Shown here piece after piece: positions 6,883-13,819 of a stretch of DNA of 14,742 bases. This stretch comes from an uncultured Muribaculaceae bacterium (lineage in GTDB: Bacteria; Bacteroidota; Bacteroidia; Bacteroidales; Muribaculaceae): positions 1-14,742 of the forward strand of contig CAKTOT010000057.1 in assembly GCA_934590135.1 (NCBI GenBank), read 5' to 3'. The notes beneath the pieces are model-generated. The model worked only from the letters and a program-made list of their open reading frames with translations. It made no database searches and had not been told where the DNA came from. How positions within the stretch are numbered: position 1 is the first letter of the stretch; every line of letters begins with the position of its first letter. Position numbers and translations under genes: made by a program.

Positions 6883-8382
6883 TTAGCCGTCTTGACGTAT
6901 TGTCTGTCGGTTTACTTTTTTGCTTCGAATCATCCAAACTTCTTCCCGGTTGGCGAGCAACACTGCGCCGTAAGACAGTCCCATCATTGCCAGTCCCGTT
7001 GTCATGTTCCACCCCATGAAACCTCCGAGGCTCGCGATAAATACAAATATCATCACTGATAGATAGAATTGGCTGTATTTCAGCTTGCGTATCACCACGT
7101 ACAGCCAAATGAAAAACAACAGGTGTATGATAAGTCCGATGTAGCCTATGGTGAGAAATACTTGCAGGGGCGAAATTTCGATGCCGGTGGCGACTTCAAT
7201 ACTTTTTTCTACATCGGTATAGTATTCGTTTTCGATAATATACTTGGTGTTCTTTGTTAGTTCGGGATGTAAAAAGCCGAGGCCGGTCCACTGTTTGTCG
7301 TATTTGTACATTAGTTCAAACTTGGGCATTGCTTGAGCAAGTCTGCCTGAGCCGAATTCGGAAATGTCTTCGTCATCTTGTGATTTGTCCAGGACAAATA
7401 TTTGGTCAAGGGAGGACTTGATACGAAGTGTGGTGTTTTCGTTGACGGGGTTTATCGGAAGTGTCGAGTCGACCATATACCCGACGGCCAGCAGGATGGT
7501 GGCGGCGATGCCGTATCCGAGTATCTTAGTCTTTTTGGCCTGGAATACCATAAGGCAAAACAACACGCCAAAAATCATTGTAAAAGTCTTTGATGAAAGG
7601 AATGCCAAAATGATTATAATCCAGACATACCACTGCAAACGATATTTTCGTGCAATGCTCCAAACGACCAAAGCAAAAAGGAAAAGCCCCCAGGGGTATT
7701 TGCGAGGGAAGTTGCCTATTCCGTAAAGTATCAGGTCATTGTATTTGGAGGTATCTGCTCCTTCAAAACCCAACGGCGAGCGCGGTATTAGTACCTGTCC
7801 GCATATAATGAAGCCGTCGAAGACATAGAAAGCGCAGACGATGATGATGTATGGGAAGAGTCGTCGCAGGAATTCTTCCATGTCGAATTCGCGTCCGGCA
7901 AAGAGCATCAGCGGCACGGAGAAGTATATGAAGCCTAAGTAGTAGCGTATCAGACGTATCTGTACGCTCATACTTTCGTCGGAGAAGGAGGCCAATATGA
8001 TGATGGCAGCGGCATATAATAGCAGTCCGAACAGCACTTTACGCACCAATGGCGGCTTGCGGTATATGCAGACTCCCACAACAGAGACCAGAAGCATGAT
8101 GTCGTCGGTTTTGATAGGCAGTGTGCCTTCGCCGATAAGGGCATATCCACCGAAGAATATGGTGAGCTGGATGGCTGCATCGTAGCGGTCTTTGATGAGG
8201 GAGCGTATAAGTATTACGGGCACAAAGAGATATGCCGGAGGGAATTGTAGCCCCATCATCGACATGCACAGCAGAAATATAAGGGCGTTGACCCAATGGC
8301 GACGCTCGACATGGAGATATGGTTTCTTTGTCGTAGAGTCGTTCGCAGTCGCCTGTATGTCTATCGCTGCTGCTGTGGTCAT
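6883..8382 (-). CDS. Wzy-like polysaccharide polymerase / O-antigen ligase-family membrane protein
   Basis: 499 residues, polytopic, with hydrophobic segments throughout (for example about 33-62, 72-84, 94-107, 114-132, 176-197, 231-245, 252-280, 286-304, 407-431 and 440-476). Between about 305 and 405 lies a long hydrophilic loop containing FGSGR (343-347) and WTGLGF (365-370), the arginine and W..G.G pattern typical of periplasmic loops in Wzy and WaaL proteins. Such proteins polymerise lipid-linked repeat units at the periplasmic face. Sequence conservation in the class is poor, so the call rests on topology, loop motif and position: it overlaps the flippase gene by four bases (ATGA), implying translational coupling. 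The N-terminal 28 residues are polar and cytoplasmic. WaaL-type ligase activity cannot be excluded from sequence alone, but it is the only candidate polymerase beside a flippase, which favours Wzy. Confidence 0.85.
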   Translation of the reverse strand: MTTAAAIDIQATANDSTTKKPYLHVERRHWVNALIFLLCMSMMGLQFPPAYLFVPVILIRSLIKDRYDAAIQLTIFFGGYALIGEGTLPIKTDDIMLLVSVVGVCIYRKPPLVRKVLFGLLLYAAAIIILASFSDESMSVQIRLIRYYLGFIYFSVPLMLFAGREFDMEEFLRRLFPYIIIVCAFYVFDGFIICGQVLIPRSPLGFEGADTSKYNDLILYGIGNFPRKYPWGLFLFALVVWSIARKYRLQWYVWIIIILAFLSSKTFTMIFGVLFCLMVFQAKKTKILGYGIAATILLAVGYMVDSTLPINPVNENTTLRIKSSLDQIFVLDKSQDDEDISEFGSGRLAQAMPKFELMYKYDKQWTGLGFLHPELTKNTKYIIENEYYTDVEKSIEVATGIEISPLQVFLTIGYIGLIIHLLFFIWLYVVIRKLKYSQFYLSVMIFVFIASLGGFMGWNMTTGLAMMGLSYGAVLLANREEVWMIRSKKVNRQTIRQDG

Positions 8383-9839
8383 GCTTGAATATTGTTGTTA
8401 GTGCGATTACGCCGATATAATTTGGCTTTGATCATGTCAAGTGTCGCGGTGTAATATGGTGGGCGCACGATGGCGCAGATGCCGATGTAAGCAGCGGCAA
8501 ATGCTATGCATAGTAGCGCGCAGTTTGCCACCGGGGGAAGGGTGTTGTACCACAGAGTTGCTAGTGCGGCACTGCCGGCAAAGGCTATTGTGGGGATGTA
8601 GGCAGAGTGTATAAATTCGCCGAGCATTTGCCTGACAGTAAATTCCATAATCTTTTTGTAGTACCAAGCATGTGCAATACATATTATGATTGCGGCTATG
8701 ACCTGTGTCAGAGCTACCATTTCTATGCCGTGGCGGAAGAATATGGCAAGCAGGGCCAGCTGTAGTCCAACTTCTATGACCGTGAGATTGCGCATCAACT
8801 TTGTGCGGTTGTATGCCTTCATCGCAGATTGGTAGAAGAACTTCATGGAGGAGGCTATGCCGTATGCTATAAGTATGCGGAACACCGGTACGGCGGCGTC
8901 CCATTTACTGCCGTATAAGACGTTGAATGCCGGCCATGACACAAGTAGGAGGAAGGCGCCGACGGCAATATTGAGTGTCCACAGACGTACGTGCATGTCT
9001 CGGCACAGTTGTTGGCGCTTTGTATGGTTTTGTTCGTTGGACAGTACGGCAAAGAACGGCCAATTGAATACCGATTCGGTGATGGCGTATGGTACTTCTT
9101 CGAGTTTTTGGCCTTGCGAGTAGATGCCGGAAGATGCCGGCGAGATAAATTTGCCAAGGACCATGGTGTTGATATTACGGCCTATTTGTACTGTGACAAA
9201 TGCTATCATCAAGTGTATTCCGTAGCCGAACATTTCCTTGAACGAGTCCCGGTAGAACGCTATGCGCGGCATCCAGCGGCTTATGGTGACGTAGTATACA
9301 AACAGGAAGAAACTCAGGAATATGTGTGTGGATACCAGTCCCCAGTATCCATATCCCATCAGGATTAGGACGATGCCTACAACAAGAGATGTTATGGTGG
9401 CGCTGAGGCGGACGATGCACATACGCTTCATGTCCAGGTTCTTGCGCATACGGGTTTCTTGCGTGAAGCTGAGCGTCTGGAAGAAAAAGCATACGGCGAT
9501 GGCGTACATGATGCCTTCGATTTGCGGTCGTTCGAAGAACAGCGACAATGGGTGGGCTGCCGCCGAGAATACTATGGCAAAGAATAGCCCGAAGGCGCCG
9601 TTGAATACGAATACGGTGGAGTAGTCGCGTTCGGTGGGTATTGCTTTGTGTATCAGTCCGTCGGACATTCCGCAACCGCTAAGGTTGTAAGCTATGGCTG
9701 TGAATATGGCAACCATAGCCAGCAATCCGAAGTCATCGGGTGTCAGCAGTCGCGCCATTATGATGTTTCCGGTGAAGGTGATCACCGAGTTGCATACGCG
9801 GTCGATAGCGCTCCATTTATATACTCCTTTGGCAGACAT
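8379..9839 (-). CDS. Wzx-like lipid-linked repeat-unit flippase (MOP/WzxC family)
   Basis: 486 residues, hydrophobic along its length, with about a dozen or more membrane spans. The N-terminus carries the family-typical layout: a short polar start, WSAIDRVCNSVITF, then GNIIMARLLTPDDFGLLAMVAIFTAIAYNLSGCGMSDGLIHK, very close in pattern to WzxC/TuaB-type polysaccharide transporters (the ARLLTPDDFG segment at about 29-38). These MOP-superfamily proteins move undecaprenyl-diphosphate-linked repeat units from the cytoplasmic to the periplasmic face. The middle segment with GKFISPASSGIYSQGQKLEEVP is another recurring element of the family. It starts 28 bases after the wzc stop and its TGA overlaps the wzy ATG, so wzc-wzx-wzy read as one tight unit. 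Full length is normal for the family. Substrate specificity cannot be predicted. Confidence 0.92.
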   Translation of the reverse strand: MSAKGVYKWSAIDRVCNSVITFTGNIIMARLLTPDDFGLLAMVAIFTAIAYNLSGCGMSDGLIHKAIPTERDYSTVFVFNGAFGLFFAIVFSAAAHPLSLFFERPQIEGIMYAIAVCFFFQTLSFTQETRMRKNLDMKRMCIVRLSATITSLVVGIVLILMGYGYWGLVSTHIFLSFFLFVYYVTISRWMPRIAFYRDSFKEMFGYGIHLMIAFVTVQIGRNINTMVLGKFISPASSGIYSQGQKLEEVPYAITESVFNWPFFAVLSNEQNHTKRQQLCRDMHVRLWTLNIAVGAFLLLVSWPAFNVLYGSKWDAAVPVFRILIAYGIASSMKFFYQSAMKAYNRTKLMRNLTVIEVGLQLALLAIFFRHGIEMVALTQVIAAIIICIAHAWYYKKIMEFTVRQMLGEFIHSAYIPTIAFAGSAALATLWYNTLPPVANCALLCIAFAAAYIGICAIVRPPYYTATLDMIKAKLYRRNRTNNNIQA

Positions 9840-9867
9840 TGGTAGTATGGTGTGTGCGGAGCGTGTT

Positions 9868-12198
9868 TTATCGGCGTGTAATGCGTTGCCAGAGGTTGCG
9901 TTTCTTGTGCGTTTTATTTGTGCCGTAGCCGTAGCCGTAGCCTTTGTGTGCCGTGGTGCCGTTGACTACAAGCGACATCTTGCGCAGACGTTTTTCTTCA
10001 TAAATGCTGTTGATGAATTGGACATCGCGCAGGGTGGTGTAGTTGGCGCGGCATACGTATATGGTTGCATCGGAGATGCGAGCCAGGTTAAATGTGTCGC
10101 TGACCATACCTACGGGCGCTGTGTCGACGATGATATAGTCGTAGCGTTTGCGTAGTTCGTCAAAGAGTCGGTCGACGGCTTCGCCGGTGAGTAGTTCGCC
10201 GGGGTTGGGCGGTATCGGGCCGGCAACAATTATGTCGTAGTTGGGCATCAGCGGCTCGTGTATGATGAGGTCGTCAACAGGGATGGACGAGTCGGCCAGA
10301 TATTGTGTGACGCCGGTGTGCGGCGGCAGGGGCAGGTATTTGGCCAACTGTGGATTGCGGATGTCCATGCCTATAAGCAGTACGCGCTTGTTCTGTAAAG
10401 CCAGTGATGCGGCCAGATTGATGGATATGAATGATTTGCCTTCGCCCGAGCTGGTGGAAGTCATCAGGATGACTTTGTCATCGGCTGCGGAGAGCATAAA
10501 TTGGAGGTTGGAGCGTATAAGACGGAACAACTCGCTGGTGGATGATGTGTCATGGCTGTTTACGACAAGTTGTGAGCCGCTGTTGTCGGTGCACATTTCG
10601 CCTAATACGGGAATGTCGGTGAGAGCTTCGACTTCGGAACGAGTCTCAAACTTGTTGCGCATCAGCTTCTTGAGGTATAATATCACGGGCGGGAAGCAAA
10701 GGCCGAGCAGTATGGCTATGGCGAGTATCATCTTCTTGCCCATGCCGACAGGTTCGCTGAGCGTGAATGCGTTGTCTATGACTTGACCCTTGGGTACGGA
10801 GTTGGCAAGGAGCATAGCGGTCTCTTCGCGGCGCTGGAGCAGGAAGAGGTAGAGTTGTTGCTTGACTTCCTGTTGGCGTTTGAGGTTGAGGAATGCTCGC
10901 TCTTGCGTGGGCACGTTGCCCAGGTGACCTTGAGCTTTGTTGTACTGGATTTGAAGGTCGCGTACACCGATCAGCGAGTTTTGGTATGCGCGGTCAAGGC
11001 TGGTGTTGATGCTGGCGCGCATGGCGTCTATTTGCTCGGTGAGCGACTTGAGCGCTACGTTATTTGCTTTGGCGTTGGTGAGTAGGCTGATGCGACGTAG
11101 TATCAACTGGTTGTATGTGCTGATGCTGCTGCCTACACCCGAGATTTCGCTGCCGGTAGGAATGAGATCGTAAGCCTTTTCGGGGTCGCGGAGGAAGTCG
11201 CGGGTTATGCGGATGATTTCGTTTTCAGTCTGTGCGGATATAAGTGCGCGTTCGGCGTTGCCCTTGATACCCATATTATATGATGTTTCCGAGCTTACGT
11301 CAACGATGCCTTGACTTTGCTTGTAAATCTGGATGTCGGCTTCGGAGGCGTTGAGCGAATCGGAGATGAGGGCGAGGCGTTGGTCAATGAAGGCCGCTGT
11401 CTTTTCGTTCTGACGATTCTTCTCGGCGATGCCTCGGTCGTTGTACTGGGTGATTATGGTATTGAGAATATCGCGTCCATAGGCTTCATCGGTGGTTATG
11501 ATGCTGAGAGCGATGACGTTGGACTTTTTAGATGCGATGGAAGACTTGACTTCGGTGGCCAGGTTTTCGGCAGCTACGTCATATCCGGTGACGTATATTG
11601 TCGTATTGACGTCTTTGCCTGCGGGGTAATCTTTGGTGCGGTCCACCACGAAGGATCCGTATTTGGTCTTGAGTGTGGCCGGTAACTTTTGATCTTCAAA
11701 TTCGGCTATTTTCTTGCCGACAGCTTTGACTGTGATGTCTGCTATGCCATCGGCTGTTACGTCTGCTTTGAATGATACGGTGGTCAACAATGTGTCCACG
11801 ATTCCGGGAGCAGGGTATACTTCTACGGGAAATTTCTTGTATTTGAAGGTCTTGGATAGCAGGCCGGTCTTTACTATATGGGAGCGATATGTGCCGAGGT
11901 CGCGTGCTACATCGCGCAGTACCGAGTGCGAGTTGATTATGAAGATTTCGTCTTCGACATATCCGCTTGATCCGAAGAGGTCGCCCAGTCCGCCGAAGCT
12001 GGACATGCCTTTGCCTTCTTCTTGCGATATGAGTACATTGGCATGGACTTCGTATTTAGGCTTGGATATCTTGATAATTACTACGGCTACAAGTCCGCAA
12101 ATCATTACTGAAATCAGGAACCAATGCCATTTTTTTGCATATGAGGACATCAGTCCTTTGATGTCGATAAATTCCGAGTTTTGGTTGCTTTTTGCCAT
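9868..12198 (-). CDS. wzc: Wzc-type polysaccharide co-polymerase with BY-kinase domain
   Basis: 776 residues from the ATG at 12198 (MAKSNQN); a TTG two codons upstream is in frame but a less likely start. A Wzz-type N-terminal segment has one membrane span at about 27-44. A long periplasmic region with helical coiled-coil stretches ends in a GNVR-like segment (PTQERAFLNLKRQQEVKQQ, about 430-448), and a second span is at about 490-510. The cytoplasmic tyrosine-kinase domain holds Walker A SSGEGKS (583-589), Walker A' VLLIGMDIRNP (606-616) and Walker B YIIVDTAP (688-695). The C-terminus has three evenly spaced tyrosines (754, 756, 758) in a Tyr-Gly repeat, then a basic tail. In Walker A' the first Asp is Gly while the second is kept, a variant I associate with Bacteroidota. 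Wzc sets chain length and drives export through Wza, controlled by cycles of autophosphorylation. No Wzb phosphatase is nearby. Confidence 0.95.
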   Translation of the reverse strand: MAKSNQNSEFIDIKGLMSSYAKKWHWFLISVMICGLVAVVIIKISKPKYEVHANVLISQEEGKGMSSFGGLGDLFGSSGYVEDEIFIINSHSVLRDVARDLGTYRSHIVKTGLLSKTFKYKKFPVEVYPAPGIVDTLLTTVSFKADVTADGIADITVKAVGKKIAEFEDQKLPATLKTKYGSFVVDRTKDYPAGKDVNTTIYVTGYDVAAENLATEVKSSIASKKSNVIALSIITTDEAYGRDILNTIITQYNDRGIAEKNRQNEKTAAFIDQRLALISDSLNASEADIQIYKQSQGIVDVSSETSYNMGIKGNAERALISAQTENEIIRITRDFLRDPEKAYDLIPTGSEISGVGSSISTYNQLILRRISLLTNAKANNVALKSLTEQIDAMRASINTSLDRAYQNSLIGVRDLQIQYNKAQGHLGNVPTQERAFLNLKRQQEVKQQLYLFLLQRREETAMLLANSVPKGQVIDNAFTLSEPVGMGKKMILAIAILLGLCFPPVILYLKKLMRNKFETRSEVEALTDIPVLGEMCTDNSGSQLVVNSHDTSSTSELFRLIRSNLQFMLSAADDKVILMTSTSSGEGKSFISINLAASLALQNKRVLLIGMDIRNPQLAKYLPLPPHTGVTQYLADSSIPVDDLIIHEPLMPNYDIIVAGPIPPNPGELLTGEAVDRLFDELRKRYDYIIVDTAPVGMVSDTFNLARISDATIYVCRANYTTLRDVQFINSIYEEKRLRKMSLVVNGTTAHKGYGYGYGTNKTHKKRNLWQRITRR
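9922..9942 (-). repeat. Hexanucleotide tandem repeat in the wzc tyrosine tail
   Basis: The plus strand carries GCCGTA three times in a row plus a final GCC; on the coding strand this is an identical GGC-TAC codon pair repeated, encoding Gly-Tyr-Gly-Tyr-Gly-Tyr-Gly. Because the unit is six bases, gain or loss of a unit would keep the frame and change the number of phosphorylatable tyrosines. Confidence 0.85.
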
Positions 12199-12300
12199 AA
12201 CCAATGGTGAGGAGAGGGGGTATGCGTTTGTTTATTATCGTTTTATGTTAAAGTGTAGATGCAGGGCGTCATTCCCTGTCTTGTATGTGCTTGTGCCTTA
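12199..12300 (-). other. Short wza-wzc intergenic stretch with a small hairpin
   Basis: 102 bases between the wza stop and the wzc ATG. A 5-bp hairpin (CAGGG at 12262-12266 with CCCTG at 12274-12278, 7-base loop) is not followed on the minus strand by a U tract, so it is not a convincing terminator. No TAnnTTTG promoter core was seen; wzc is probably transcribed from the wza promoter. Confidence 0.4.
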
Positions 12301-13107
12301 TTACTTGACGGTAAGAGCAATCACCAGCGATGCAATTACGGAGCAGGCACTGACGATGGTTGAGATTACGCTGAGCTTGAAGGCGTTGTTTTGGTTGTAT
12401 TTGCTGTTGTCTTGGCGTATCTTGTTGGGCGTGACGTATATATAATCGTTTTGCCGGACGTAGAAATACGGGGAGGTAAGAATGTCCGAGCTGTTGAGGT
12501 CGAGGCGATGGGCGGTGCGTTTGCCGTTTTCTTCGCGCACAAGCAGCACATTGCTGCGCTCGCCGTATTCGGTGAGGTCGCCGGCCGAGGATAATGCGTC
12601 AAGCACCGAGAAGCGCTCGCGTGTGACATTGACCACACCCGGGGTACGGACTTCGCCTCCGACGTTGACGTGGAAATTAACCATTTTGACCACGACTGTC
12701 GGGCTTTCTACGTCTTGGCTAACCTTTTCGGTTACCAGTTGCTGTACTTGCTCGGTTGTCAGGCCGCCTACATGCAACGTGCCGATGACGGGCATTATAA
12801 TGTCGCCCTTGGAGTCAACGAGGTAGGTCATCTGTTGGGGCGTCGATGCCTTGGTGAGCTGCGAGCTGAGTGCCGGGTTGCTCAATGGTAGGTTGTATGC
12901 CGCTGTTGCTTCCGGATTTTGTGAGGTGACGGTAATCAGGAGTTCGTCATCAGGGACTATGCGTGTCAGGTATTCGCCTTGTGCTATAGTGGCATTAAGT
13001 CCTACCGTATCTATGTCTGTAAAATATGTTAGAGGTGTACGTGGCGTCGAGCATGAAGCCATGGCTGCAATAGCGACGGCTGCTACAACTATATGGGTTA
13101 ATCTCAT
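12301..13107 (-). CDS. wza: Wza-like polysaccharide export lipoprotein (PES/SLBB domains)
   Basis: 268 residues. A lipoprotein signal peptide opens the protein: MRLTHIVV, a hydrophobic core, and a lipobox-like MASC with Cys19 as the lipidated residue. The polysaccharide-export (PES) domain follows: IVPDDELLITVTSQNP at 50-65 and YLVDSKGDIIMPVIGTLHVGGLT at 95-117. An SLBB-type beta-grasp domain comes next: NVGGEVRTPGVVNV at 148-161 and DALSSAGDLTEYGERSNVLLVR at 170-191. A single hydrophobic helix at about 245-265 ends the chain and could span the outer membrane as Wza C-terminal helices do. Shorter than E. coli Wza (about 380 residues), matching the compact Bacteroidota form. It is the first gene of the cluster, with a consensus promoter and a roughly 90-base structured leader upstream. 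It forms the export channel docking on Wzc. Confidence 0.95.
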   Translation of the reverse strand: MRLTHIVVAAVAIAAMASCSTPRTPLTYFTDIDTVGLNATIAQGEYLTRIVPDDELLITVTSQNPEATAAYNLPLSNPALSSQLTKASTPQQMTYLVDSKGDIIMPVIGTLHVGGLTTEQVQQLVTEKVSQDVESPTVVVKMVNFHVNVGGEVRTPGVVNVTRERFSVLDALSSAGDLTEYGERSNVLLVREENGKRTAHRLDLNSSDILTSPYFYVRQNDYIYVTPNKIRQDNSKYNQNNAFKLSVISTIVSACSVIASLVIALTVK

Positions 13108-13110
13108 GAG

Positions 13111-13120
13111 TTAACGTTAA
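13111..13120. repeat. Perfect 10-bp palindrome beside the wza start
   Basis: TTAACGTTAA lies three bases upstream of the wza ATG (minus strand). It could be an operator, part of an AT-rich ribosome-loading region, or chance; nothing further supports a function. Confidence 0.3.
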
Positions 13121-13161
13121 TTATCATTATTTTAGTTAAAAATGCGCTATTAATATAACGC

Positions 13162-13190
13162 AAAAATCCCCGGGATATTATATCCCTGAG
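13162..13190 (-). promoter_or_regulatory. Terminator-like hairpin in the wza leader (possible attenuator)
   Basis: On the minus strand, the 5' untranslated region of wza contains GGGATAT-A-ATATCCC (13172-13186). After one A/G mismatch the stem extends by C-G, U-G and C-G pairs (13188-13190 with 13168-13170), and five U residues follow (13162-13166). The structure begins about 10 bases after the predicted transcription start and ends about 55 bases before the wza ATG. Hairpin plus U tract in front of the first capsule gene is the arrangement expected for attenuation or processive antitermination. The 1-base central loop is an idealisation; in RNA the inner pairs would open. Confidence 0.5.
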
Positions 13191-13204
13191 CCTTAAAATG
13201 TGTA

Positions 13205-13235
13205 CAAAGGTACGACTTTAAGCGCAACTGACAAA
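13205..13235 (-). promoter_or_regulatory. Bacteroidota-type promoter of the polysaccharide operon
   Basis: On the minus strand a -33 TTTG (13232-13235) is separated by 19 bases from TACCTTTG (13205-13212), an exact match to the Bacteroidota consensus. Transcription should begin near 13198-13200, giving a leader of about 90 bases to the wza ATG at 13107. This is the only strong promoter seen ahead of wza-wzc-wzx-wzy. Confidence 0.8.
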
Positions 13236-13408
13236 ATCTATGGCGTGCATCAGTCGTGCAAGATGCAGCTAAACAGTGCTTAATCTGCTTTTTTTGACAG
13301 ATTGGTTTGATTGCCAAATTTGATGGAGCTTGTGTATATCCGGAGTATGGGCGGAAGTATACGAATGAGTATAAAATGGCGCGTTACGGGCGACGCGTAC
13401 AAAAGAAT
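13236..13408. other. Spacer between tRNA terminator and wza promoter
   Basis: The wza-tRNA interval is 332 bases; apart from the wza promoter, its leader and the tRNA terminator, this part holds no gene that I can support. Weak inverted repeats are present (TGCATC/GATGCA around 13246-13268 and AATCTG/CAGATT around 13279-13304), each with a 6-bp stem. They could be protein-binding sites for control of the wza promoter, but nothing shows it. Confidence 0.35.
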
Positions 13409-13439
13409 AGCGCGCTGACTTGTATTAAGTCAGCGCGCT
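13409..13439 (-). terminator. Intrinsic terminator of tRNA-Ser
   Basis: A perfect 12-bp inverted repeat (13409-13420 and 13428-13439, arm AGCGCGCTGACT) with a 7-base loop lies directly after the encoded CCA of the tRNA on the minus strand and is followed by ATTCTTTTGT. GC-rich stem and T-rich tail make this a strong terminator, insulating the wza promoter region from the tRNA gene. Confidence 0.88.
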
Positions 13440-13530
13440 TGGCGGAGTGGGGGGGATTCGAACCCCCGAAACGCTTTTGACGTTTACACGCTTTCCAGGC
13501 GTGCCTCTTCAACCACTCGAGCACCACTCC
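13440..13530 (-). tRNA. tRNA-Ser (anticodon GGA)
   Basis: Read on the minus strand, GGAGTGG (13524-13530) pairs with CCACTCC to form the acceptor stem, followed by discriminator G and an encoded CCA (13440-13442). A short D stem (CTC/GAG) is present. The anticodon stem is CACGC/GCGTG with loop CTGGAAA, giving anticodon GGA (13494-13496), which reads UCC and UCU serine codons. A long class II variable arm with an AAACG/CGTTT stem confirms tRNA-Ser. The T arm is GGGGG-TTCGAAT-CCCCC. All arms pair well, so the gene appears functional. Confidence 0.96.
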
Positions 13531-13593
13531 TTGGTGTAAGTCTCGGATGTTTGCTGGAGCCGACGTCCGAGCTCTGTGGCTGTTTTGCGAGTG

Positions 13594-13624
13594 CAAAGTT
13601 AAGCGTTTTTTCTGAATGTACAAC
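13594..13624 (-). promoter_or_regulatory. Probable promoter of tRNA-Ser
   Basis: The minus strand carries GTTG (13621-13624), a 19-base spacer, then TAACTTTG (13594-13601). The -7 element matches the Bacteroidota consensus fully and the -33 element three of four bases. The predicted start lies about 55-60 bases ahead of the mature tRNA 5' end, leaving a short precursor leader to be removed by RNase P. Confidence 0.6.
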
Positions 13625-13706
13625 TATTTTTGTCGAAGTTTTTTGCTGTTTTTGTTTTTTGTGGACAAAAACACATGCAAAAGGGTCGCATTTGGTGTGT
13701 ACAAGG

Positions 13707-13751
13707 CACCGCCGACCATTGGCCTTAGTGAAGGCATGATGGTCGGCGGTG
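13707..13751 (-). terminator. Strong hairpin downstream of the MFS permease gene
   Basis: A perfect 13-bp inverted repeat (13707-13719 and 13739-13751, arm CACCGCCGACCAT) encloses a second stem of 5 bp (GCCTT 13722-13726 with AAGGC 13731-13735, loop AGTG) across a small internal loop. It lies 69 bases after the permease stop. Neither strand shows a clear T tract after the stem, so it may end the transcript by another route or protect its 3' end. Confidence 0.6.
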
Positions 13752-13819
13752 GATGTGTATTATGAGTTGTATGTAGTGCGGCTTATGTGTGATTGCATGC
13801 AGCGCTAATATTCGGTCGC

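Noticed and set aside
9175..9675. Minus-strand open frame of 166 codons inside the flippase gene
   Set aside because: Alternative frame of wzx, rich in Arg and His with no hydrophobic segments or family match.
11714..12445. Plus-strand open frame of 243 codons spanning the wza-wzc junction
   Set aside because: Overlaps two well-supported minus-strand genes and has no known motif; its length follows from the codon bias of wzc.
13279..13304. AATCTG/CAGATT hairpin around a T7 run as a terminator or small RNA
   Set aside because: The T run is inside the loop, not after the stem, and the stem is only 6 bp.
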